Assembly: GCA_937996535.1 (NCBI GenBank)
Contig: CALKVF010000051.1
Coordinates: forward strand, 1-43,279
Direction of reading: 5' to 3'
Origin: an uncultured Novosphingobium sp.
GTDB taxonomy: Bacteria > Pseudomonadota > Alphaproteobacteria > Sphingomonadales > Sphingomonadaceae
DNA length: 43,279 nt
The translations under genes and the position numbers were made by a program. The notes beneath the pieces were generated by a model. The model was not told the DNA's origin. It searched no databases and saw only the letters and a program-made list of their open reading frames with translations. Of the stretch, positions 37,698 to 43,279 are shown one piece after another (position 1 is the first letter of the stretch; every line of letters starts with the position of its first letter).

Positions 37698-39509
37698 CTA
37701 CTTGATCGGCAGATCGAACATCAGCTCGCGCACGTATTTCGCGGGCGGCGAGCCATAAGACAGCACGGTGTCGTTGTAGCGGCGCAGCGAATAGGCCTTG
37801 CCCCAGCGGCGCTTGGCTTCCTCGCGCAGCGCCATGTGTTCGGTATAGCCGGTGAAATAGCTCAGCAACTGGACCGATGACAGGCTCGCGCGCACCCACT
37901 TGCCCGCCGCCTCTCGCTCTTGCTGGAACGCGCCGTTCATCATCAGGTCCATCGCCTGGTCGCGGCTCATGCCTTCAGTCTGGATGCCGATGTCGAGCAG
38001 GGTGTTGGTGATCGAGCGCAGCCGCATCTTGAGCACGGTCAGCTGGAACAGCGGATCACCGCCGAGATAGCCCGCGTCCTTCATCACCCCTTCGGCATAG
38101 ACAGCCCAGCCTTCGACGAACGGCCCCGACCACAGCATCGCGCGCAGCGTATCGGGCGTGCGATTGGAATGATCGAGCTGGAGGTAATGCCCGGGCATCG
38201 CCTCGTGGATCGACAGGTCATGGATCATGTAGTCGTTGTATTCCGACAGGAAGCTTTCAGCCTGAGCGTCGCTCCAATCGTCGGGGATCGGGCTCACCGC
38301 ATAGAAATTGGCCTGCCCGCGTTCGAGCGGCCCCGGCGGATCATTGTAAGCCACCGCGTTGCCCTGCTGGAACTTGGGCATGGTGATCACCCGCACCGGG
38401 CCATCGGGCATTCGGATCAGGCCCTTTTCGGCAACAAAAGCGGTCGCCTCGGCCAGGGTTTCGCGGGCGCGCTGTTCCAGCTGCGCGCGCGGGGGATGCT
38501 TGGCATAGGAGAGCTTGAGCGCCGCCTCGATCCCGGCCTGCTGCTGGGCGGGGGTGGGGTTGGCAGGCAGCGCCGGGGCATCGGCCCGCCCGGCCAGCAC
38601 CCGCTGGGCAAGGCGGTACATCTCGGCCCGGGTATCGGCCTTGGCGGCCAGCGCCCGGGCCTTGAGCCGCGGGCGGGTCAGGTCGGAGACCAGCGCGAAC
38701 TTCATCTTCTGGTCATAGCGCGCCGCGCCAAGCCGGAAATCGCCCTTGGCCTGCGGGACCAGCACCGTGTCGACCCAGGTCTGCTGATCGGCCACGGCTG
38801 CCTTGAGCTGCACGAGCGCGGCATCGAAGCGCGCACGGTCAGCCGGGGCCAGCATGTCGGCGTGAGGGGCCAGCATCCCCTCGACGATTTCGACGATCCC
38901 GGCGTTCTGCTTGGCCACGGTCTGCGCGAAGATCAGCGGCACGCGCGCCGGATCAAGCTGAGCGCGGCTGGCCTTGAGCAAGCCCGGCAGGGCTTCCATG
39001 CGCGCGGTCGCGGACTTGAGGCGCACGTCCCACGGCGCGAAATCGCGCGCGGCGAGGCCATAGAGCGAACCGGCGGCGATATCGTTGTAGTATTGCGGGT
39101 TCCACGCCCAGCTTTGCAGTGTTTCATCGTCCCACAGCCGGTAGCGCAGTTCGCCCACCAGCATCGCGTGATCGACCTGATTTTCGCGGCTGAGATGGGC
39201 CGTATCGATCCGCCCGAGGTCCGCGAGCAGGGCCTGCCATTCGGCGCGGCGCGCAGCGCGCCCGGCAGCGGTGATGTCGGGCAGCTGCGCGTCATAGCGA
39301 TGTTCGCCCAGCACCGTCGCCTCGACCGGCGAAAGCCGCGTTGCCGAAGCCATGAAGCGATCGGCCAGCGCCTTGAAGGCAAGATCGGCGGCCGCCGCGG
39401 TCTGGACCGCGTGATGGGCATGGTGCGCCGGCGGCTCGGCAGCGGCGGGCATGGCGGCAAGCGCCAGCGCGGCCAGCGGCAGCGCGGCAATCAGAGTGAT
39501 GGGCTTCAT
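37698..39509 (-). CDS. DUF885-family putative secreted zinc metallopeptidase
   Basis: About 603 aa. The signal peptide MKPITLIAALPLAALALAAM ends near PAAAE (residue 25) and is followed by a His-rich stretch (HHAHHA, about 29-34). The DUF885 active-site motif is HEAMPGH (435-441), with the downstream Glu in FVEGWAVYAE (Glu466), resembling gluzincin-type Zn sites. The protein is probably periplasmic and may act as a peptidase; the family is poorly characterised. Two adjacent ATGs are possible (39512 or 39509); the second is better spaced from GGGGAG. That Shine-Dalgarno lies in a repeated CCCGGG element. It follows the EamA transporter by 46 nt on the same strand. Confidence 0.87.
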   Translation of the reverse strand: MKPITLIAALPLAALALAAMPAAAEPPAHHAHHAVQTAAAADLAFKALADRFMASATRLSPVEATVLGEHRYDAQLPDITAAGRAARRAEWQALLADLGRIDTAHLSRENQVDHAMLVGELRYRLWDDETLQSWAWNPQYYNDIAAGSLYGLAARDFAPWDVRLKSATARMEALPGLLKASRAQLDPARVPLIFAQTVAKQNAGIVEIVEGMLAPHADMLAPADRARFDAALVQLKAAVADQQTWVDTVLVPQAKGDFRLGAARYDQKMKFALVSDLTRPRLKARALAAKADTRAEMYRLAQRVLAGRADAPALPANPTPAQQQAGIEAALKLSYAKHPPRAQLEQRARETLAEATAFVAEKGLIRMPDGPVRVITMPKFQQGNAVAYNDPPGPLERGQANFYAVSPIPDDWSDAQAESFLSEYNDYMIHDLSIHEAMPGHYLQLDHSNRTPDTLRAMLWSGPFVEGWAVYAEGVMKDAGYLGGDPLFQLTVLKMRLRSITNTLLDIGIQTEGMSRDQAMDLMMNGAFQQEREAAGKWVRASLSSVQLLSYFTGYTEHMALREEAKRRWGKAYSLRRYNDTVLSYGSPPAKYVRELMFDLPIK

Positions 39510-39518
39510 CATATACTC

Positions 39519-39543
39519 CCCGGGAACGGTTATTGCCCGGGAA
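39519..39543. repeat. Repeated CCCGGGAA element over the DUF885 ribosome-binding site
   Basis: CCCGGGAA occurs at 39519-39526 and 39536-39543 (17-nt period), and since CCCGGG is self-complementary the two copies can also pair as a stem with an 11-nt loop. The 3' arm, as read on the minus strand, includes part of the GGGGAG Shine-Dalgarno of the DUF885 gene. It may be a terminator stem for the upstream transporter gene or may modulate translation. Confidence 0.4.
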
Positions 39544-39555
39544 GCTAGCGAAGGA

Positions 39556-40446
39556 TCATTCCTGCGTCGAGCGGGCAAGCGCGAGCCCGGCGGCGACCAT
39601 CGCCATCCCGGCCACATCCATCCAGCCCAGCGTCTCGCCAAAGGCAAGCCATCCCGCCGCTACCGAGATCGCCGGCTGTGCGAGCAGCGCCAGCCCGAAA
39701 ACCAGCGGCGAGAAATGTCGCAGCGAAAAGATCAGCAAGCCCTGCCCGACGATCTGGCTGCACGCCGCCAGCGCGATCAGCGGCCACCACACCGTGGGCA
39801 ACACCGGTTCGCCGCGTAGCAGCGCGATGGCCAGCAGCACCGGCGCACCGGCAAGGCTCGACCAGGTGAGCAGCGACCAGTTGCCAAGACTGGCGCGCGG
39901 ACGCTGGAGCAGCATGATATAGCCCGCATAAAGCAGCCCGGCGGTCAGACAGAACAGATCCCCCGTCAGGGTTTCCCGGCCAATTTCAAGGCTGCGCCCC
40001 ATCAGCACGCCTGCCCCCAGGATGGCGAGCGCAAAGGCCAGCCATTCATTCAGGCGCGGCGCGCGGTGCAGCGCGATCAACCCCCAGGCCATCACGATCA
40101 GGCTGCCGGCATTGCCGAACAGCGAGGCATTGCCCAGCCGGGTCATGCCGATGCCGATGTGCCATGATCCCAGATCAAGCGCGAAGAACATCCCCGCCCC
40201 AGCCATCGCCAGCCACACCTGCGGACGAAACCCGGTGAGCTTCTGGCCGCTGGCCAGCGCAATCAGCGCGAGGAACGGGATCGCCAACACCAACCGCCAC
40301 AGCCCGGCCGAAACCGGGCCGCTATCGGCCAGCCGCACGAAATAGGGCCCCATCGCCAGCGCCGCATTGCCGCCCAGCAGCGCGGCCAGATGCAGCCCGT
40401 TCCAGCTTCTTTGCTCGGGGCTTGTGCCCCCCGTTGCATTCGTCAT
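39556..40446 (-). CDS. DMT-superfamily (EamA) transporter
   Basis: 296-aa inner-membrane protein with ten hydrophobic helices arranged as two EamA repeats (about 14-140 and 150-290). An internal similarity is visible: GNAALAMGPYFVRLA in the first half and QIVGQGLLIFSLRHFSPL in the second. EamA proteins export or exchange amino acids, metabolites or drugs; the substrate cannot be told. ATG at 40446 (MTNATGG) is better spaced from AAGG than the ATG two codons upstream (40452). Divergent from the Old Yellow Enzyme gene, 69 nt apart. Confidence 0.88.
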   Translation of the reverse strand: MTNATGGTSPEQRSWNGLHLAALLGGNAALAMGPYFVRLADSGPVSAGLWRLVLAIPFLALIALASGQKLTGFRPQVWLAMAGAGMFFALDLGSWHIGIGMTRLGNASLFGNAGSLIVMAWGLIALHRAPRLNEWLAFALAILGAGVLMGRSLEIGRETLTGDLFCLTAGLLYAGYIMLLQRPRASLGNWSLLTWSSLAGAPVLLAIALLRGEPVLPTVWWPLIALAACSQIVGQGLLIFSLRHFSPLVFGLALLAQPAISVAAGWLAFGETLGWMDVAGMAMVAAGLALARSTQE

Positions 40447-40515
40447 ACCCATGCCTTAGCCGGACGGTTAATTCAGCAAAACGAAAATTCGTCCCAGTTG
40501 TTCACGGAGGATGCC

Positions 40516-41607
40516 TTGCACGAAGCCCTGTTTCAGCCGCTTGCCCTGGGGGCGATCGAGGCACCCAACCGGATCCTGATGGCCCCGCTGACCCGCGGCC
40601 GCGCCGATGCCGGATCGATCCCCAATGCGCGGATCGCCGAATACTATCGCCAGCGCGCTTCGGCCGGGCTGATCATTTCCGAAGCCACCGCCGTCAGCGT
40701 CGAAGGCCACGGCTGGCACGCGGCCCCGGGCATCTGGAACGATGCCCAGGCCGAAGCCTGGAAGCCGGTGACCGATGCCGTCCACCAGGCCGGCGGGCGG
40801 ATCGTGATGCAGCTGTGGCACATGGGCCGGATCGTCCATCCCGATTACCTCGGCGGCCAGGCCCCGCTCTCGGCCTCGGCCACGACCGCGCCTGATCATG
40901 CCCACACCCCCACCGGGCGCAAACCCTATGAACAGGCCCGCGCCGCAACGCTCGACGATATCAAGCGCACGCTCGATGACTATGCCGCCGGCGCCGCGCG
41001 CGCCAAGGCCGCCGGGTTCGACGGAGTCCAGCTGCACGGCGCCAACGGCTACCTGATCGACCAGTTCCTGCGCCTGTCGAGCAACCTGCGCGATGACGAT
41101 TACGGCGGCAGCGTGGAAAACCGCACCCGCCTGATGCGCGAAGTGCTTGAACGGCTGGTCGATGTCTGGGGCGCGGACCGCGTCTCGATCCGGCTCTCCC
41201 CCAATGGCGAGACGCAGGGCTGCGACGATCCCGATCCCGCCGCGATCTTTGGCGAAGCGGCGCGGGTCTGCCAGGCGCTCAAGCTCGGCTTCGTCGAACT
41301 GCGCCAGCCCGGCACCGATGGCACGTTCGGCGCGACCGAGGTGCCCCAGCAGGACGGCCTGATCCGCTCGATCTATACCGGCCCGCTGGTGCTCAACAGC
41401 GACTATACCGCAGCGCAAGCCGATGCCGATGTCAGCGCGGGGCGCTGCGATGCGGTCAGCTTTGGCCGCCCGTTCATTTCGAACCCCGACCTGCCGTGGC
41501 GGATCCGCAATGGCGCCGAATGGGCGCCCAACACCAATGTGCCGGCCAGCTGGTATCTGCCGGGCGATGCCGGATACATCGACTATCCCGCGCTCGAACC
41601 GGCCTGA
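40516..41607 (+). CDS. Old Yellow Enzyme family alkene reductase (NemA-like)
   Basis: 363-aa FMN-dependent (beta/alpha)8-barrel reductase acting on activated C=C bonds (enones, nitroesters, maleimides) with NAD(P)H. FMN-contact residues include Thr26 in APLTR. The substrate-binding pair His174/Asn177 lies in QLHGANGYL (172-180). GGSVENRTR (about 197-205) and the late SFGRPFISNPDL (about 321-332) are family hallmarks. The likely start is TTG at 40516, because CGGAGG ends 5 nt before it and the family begins right there (LF-P-LG); the ATG at 40511 is out of frame. The CitE-like gene follows by 13 nt. Confidence 0.92.
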   Translation: MHEALFQPLALGAIEAPNRILMAPLTRGRADAGSIPNARIAEYYRQRASAGLIISEATAVSVEGHGWHAAPGIWNDAQAEAWKPVTDAVHQAGGRIVMQLWHMGRIVHPDYLGGQAPLSASATTAPDHAHTPTGRKPYEQARAATLDDIKRTLDDYAAGAARAKAAGFDGVQLHGANGYLIDQFLRLSSNLRDDDYGGSVENRTRLMREVLERLVDVWGADRVSIRLSPNGETQGCDDPDPAAIFGEAARVCQALKLGFVELRQPGTDGTFGATEVPQQDGLIRSIYTGPLVLNSDYTAAQADADVSAGRCDAVSFGRPFISNPDLPWRIRNGAEWAPNTNVPASWYLPGDAGYIDYPALEPA

Positions 41608-41620
41608 GGGAGCCCGCATC

Positions 41621-42505
41621 ATGACCGCGCGTTCGTGGCTATTCATCCCCGGTGACAGCGAAAAGAAGCAGGCCAAGGCGCTGGGCACCGGCGCCGATGC
41701 GCTGATCCTCGATCTGGAGGATTCGGTGACCCTGCCCAACAAGGCAGCGGCGCGCACCATCGCCTGCGCCTGGCTCAAGGCGAACCGCGCGGCGGCCGAG
41801 GCCGGGCAGCGTCAGGCGCTGTGGGTGCGGATCAACGCGCTCGACACGCCGCTGTGGCGCGACGATCTGGTAGCCGTTCTGCCCGGCGCGCCCGACGGGA
41901 TCATGCTGCCCAAGTCTGCCGGGCCGGAATCGGTCCAGCAGTTGGCCGCCGAACTCTACGAGCTGGAGGAGAAGAACGGCATCGCGCCGGGGACCACCAA
42001 GATCCTCCCGCTGGTCAGCGAAACGGCGGCGGCAACCATCACCATCCCCGCCTATGCCCAAGCCTCGCTGCCGCGCCTGGCGGGGCTGACCTGGGGCGCG
42101 GAAGACCTGTCAGCCGCGATCGGCGCGACCCGCAAGCGCGACGCGGCGGGCAAGTGGACCGATGCCTTCCGCTTCGCGCGCACGCAGACCTTGCTGACCG
42201 CACACGCCCGCGGGGTTGACGCGATTGACACCCTGCACGCCGATTTTGCCGATCTCGACGGGCTGAAGCAGGCCGCAGAGGCGGCGCGCGCCGATGGTTT
42301 TGCCGGGATGCTGGCGATCCACCCGGCGCAGGTGCCGGTAATCAACGCGGCCTTTTCGCCCAGCGAGGAAGAACTGACCGAGGCCCGCGCCGTGATCGAG
42401 GCCTTTGCCGCCAATCCCGATGCCGGCGCCTTGCAGATCAACGGCCGGATGATCGACCGGCCGCATGTCCGGCTGGCCGAGCGCGTGCTGGGGATCGCTA
42501 GCTAG
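41621..42505 (+). CDS. HpcH/HpaI aldolase-family CoA ester lyase (CitE-like)
   Basis: 294-aa (beta/alpha)8 lyase of the CitE/malyl-CoA lyase group. It has SWLFIPGD at the N terminus (5-12), the acidic metal motif LDLEDSV (about 30-36), an Arg in VRIN (about 68-71), the second metal region LTWGAEDLSAAIGATR (about 163-178) and IHPAQVPVIN (about 226-235). Members cleave citramalyl-CoA, malyl-CoA or citryl-type CoA thioesters. Absence of the citDF partner subunits argues against citrate lyase and for a stand-alone malyl/citramalyl-CoA-type enzyme. GAGGGAG (at the OYE stop) precedes the ATG, so it is co-transcribed with the Old Yellow Enzyme; a metabolic link between them is not obvious. Confidence 0.88.
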   Translation: MTARSWLFIPGDSEKKQAKALGTGADALILDLEDSVTLPNKAAARTIACAWLKANRAAAEAGQRQALWVRINALDTPLWRDDLVAVLPGAPDGIMLPKSAGPESVQQLAAELYELEEKNGIAPGTTKILPLVSETAAATITIPAYAQASLPRLAGLTWGAEDLSAAIGATRKRDAAGKWTDAFRFARTQTLLTAHARGVDAIDTLHADFADLDGLKQAAEAARADGFAGMLAIHPAQVPVINAAFSPSEEELTEARAVIEAFAANPDAGALQINGRMIDRPHVRLAERVLGIAS

Positions 42506-42507
42506 GC

Positions 42508-42804
42508 TTACTGCGCCGCGGCGGAAGGCTTGTCCGCCGGCGCGGCGGAGGCCTCTGCCGCCGGGGCATCGGAGGCCGCTTCGCTGGCCCCATCGCTGGC
42601 GCCGTCCTTGCCCTTGGCGGCGGCCTTAGGAGCCAGCGGCGCCTGCGAGCGCACGGTATCGACCGGGAGCATCGCATCGCTGGCCGAGCCGGGCAGGATC
42701 TGCCCCTGGGCATTGCCCGCGCCCTGCTGCTTTTCGCCGCCCTTGCACGCGCCCAGCGCCAGCACGAGGGCCACGGCCGAAATCGCGGTGATCGGCTGCT
42801 TCAT
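42508..42804 (-). CDS. Small low-complexity lipoprotein
   Basis: 98 aa. A short signal sequence ends in the lipobox LGAC (about 22-25), so Cys25 should be lipidated. The remainder is Gly/Gln-rich and then Ala/Ser/Asp/Glu-rich (about 68-98), predicted to be disordered. GGAGGG precedes the ATG at 42804. It starts 2 nt after the lipB stop on the same strand, so it is probably co-transcribed. I do not recognise the family and assign no function; the composition suggests a surface or periplasmic spacer. Confidence 0.78.
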   Translation of the reverse strand: MKQPITAISAVALVLALGACKGGEKQQGAGNAQGQILPGSASDAMLPVDTVRSQAPLAPKAAAKGKDGASDGASEAASDAPAAEASAAPADKPSAAAQ

Positions 42805-42806
42805 CG

Positions 42807-43279
42807 TCAATTCCCTCCGCAAGGCTGGTCAAGCGCGGCCAGAAAGTCTCCGGCGCGCGCCAGCAATGCCCGATCCCAGGTGGCAGAATCAACCGCGATG
42901 CCGAGCCGGGCCAGACTGGTCACACCGTAATCCTCGATCCCGCAGGGCACGATCCCGGTAAAGTGCGCTAGATCGGGCGCGAGGTTCACCGAGAAGCCAT
43001 GCATCGTCACCCAGCGGCGGATGCGCACGCCGATCGCGCCGATCTTGGCCTCGCGCCCGTCGATGTCGCGGGTCCAGATCCCGATCCGGCCTTCGCTCCG
43101 CCAGCTTTCGACCCCGAAATCGGCCAGCGTGGCGATCACCCAGCCTTCGAGCGCATGGACGAACCCGCGCACGTCGCGCGCGCGGCGCTTGAGATCGAGC
43201 AGGACATAGCCGATCCGCTGGCCCGGGCCATGATAGGTATAGCGCCCGCCGCGCCCGGCCTCGACCACTTCAAAGCGCG
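42807..43279 (-). CDS. lipB: Octanoyl-ACP:protein N-octanoyltransferase LipB (N terminus outside window)
   Basis: The visible 157 or so residues are the C-terminal three-quarters of LipB, which moves octanoate from ACP to lipoyl domains of pyruvate and 2-oxoglutarate dehydrogenases. Seen are the N-proximal RGGRYTYHGPGQ motif, the LDLKRRARDVRGFVHALE helix, the catalytic Lys in AKIGAIGVRI, the THGFSVNLAPDL-type segment (here MHGFSVNL) and the catalytic Cys in IVPCGIEDYGVTSL. The frame is open to the window edge; a GTG at 43268 is inside the gene. The lipoprotein gene begins 2 nt after its stop. Confidence 0.95.
   Translation of the reverse strand, partial: RFEVVEAGRGGRYTYHGPGQRIGYVLLDLKRRARDVRGFVHALEGWVIATLADFGVESWRSEGRIGIWTRDIDGREAKIGAIGVRIRRWVTMHGFSVNLAPDLAHFTGIVPCGIEDYGVTSLARLGIAVDSATWDRALLARAGDFLAALDQPCGGN

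Noticed and set aside
1..43279. CRISPR arrays, tRNA/rRNA genes, insertion sequences, prophage or integrase genes
   Set aside because: Searched by eye for regular repeat-spacer patterns, cloverleaf/CCA ends, transposase motifs and terminal inverted repeats; none was seen. Small or divergent RNAs could be missed without a covariance-model search.

Overview
The window is a 43 kb piece of a high-GC alphaproteobacterial chromosome. It is most likely from a sphingomonad (Novosphingobium, Sphingobium or an Erythrobacter-like relative). The reasons are a pair of carotenoid-oxygenase-family proteins of the Novosphingobium NOV1 stilbene-cleaving type, a zwf-edd-glk Entner-Doudoroff gene order as in Zymomonas, an RcdA-like (DUF1465) protein, a TonB-dependent receptor beside a TPR sulfotransferase, and divergent Rieske and BetI-like regulator genes. 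It is almost wall-to-wall protein coding. I see no rRNA, tRNA, CRISPR array, insertion sequence or prophage. Both ends cut through genes (ubiB at the left, lipB at the right).

Layout. 1-2092 (+): ubiB 3' end, a 91-aa unknown, a low-molecular-weight phosphatase and a YbaK-type deacylase, all packed or overlapping. 2126-5911 (+): an 18-nt palindrome, two tandem stilbene-dioxygenase-like genes and an alpha/beta hydrolase, closed by a bidirectional terminator. 5976-10215 (-): a TPR sulfotransferase followed by a TonB-dependent receptor. 10283-11569 (+): an APC-family amino-acid/amine permease whose 3' end overlaps the next, oppositely oriented gene. 11544-14360 (-): a Rieske oxygenase and a CrtI/PYROXD2-like FAD oxidoreductase, divergent from a BetI-like TetR regulator (14422-15018) across a near-perfect 24-nt palindrome that covers both promoters. 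15021-16433 (-): a secreted M20 metallohydrolase. 16713-24312 (+): zwf-edd-glk-eda-ppc, five genes joined by 4-8 nt overlaps. 24403-25062 (+): an L,D-transpeptidase-like protein. 25103-26656: a divergent SDR and an HCCA-isomerase-like thioredoxin-fold gene. 26666-32371 (-): DUF465, ptsP, a RodZ-like protein, cpoB/ybgF and tilS. 32555-33342 (+): a second DUF465 gene and the RcdA-like gene. 33339-34811 (-): glpK. 34897-37676 (+): an MBL-fold hydrolase, a 7-TM unknown and nadA. 37698-40446 (-): an EamA transporter and a DUF885 metallopeptidase. 40516-42505 (+): an Old Yellow Enzyme and a CitE-like lyase. 42508-43279 (-): lipB (partial) and a small lipoprotein.

How the parts work together. The Entner-Doudoroff block turns glucose into pyruvate and glyceraldehyde-3-phosphate through 6-phosphogluconate and KDPG. 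It carries a carboxylase-family gene whose metal ligands look intact but whose catalytic loops differ from classical PEP carboxylase. The accessory middle part holds two catabolic units: one for phenolic stilbenes (lignin-type dimers) and one for an unknown substrate handled by the Rieske enzyme, the FAD enzyme and perhaps the permease, under the BetI-like repressor. The right half is mostly housekeeping (envelope, tRNA modification, NAD, lipoylation, nitrogen-PTS).

The most interesting leads are the divergent PEP carboxylase homologue inside the sugar operon, the Rieske/FAD/BetI-like unit with its shared operator, and the tandem stilbene oxygenases with an orphan operator-like palindrome. 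None can be called a new system from sequence reading alone.
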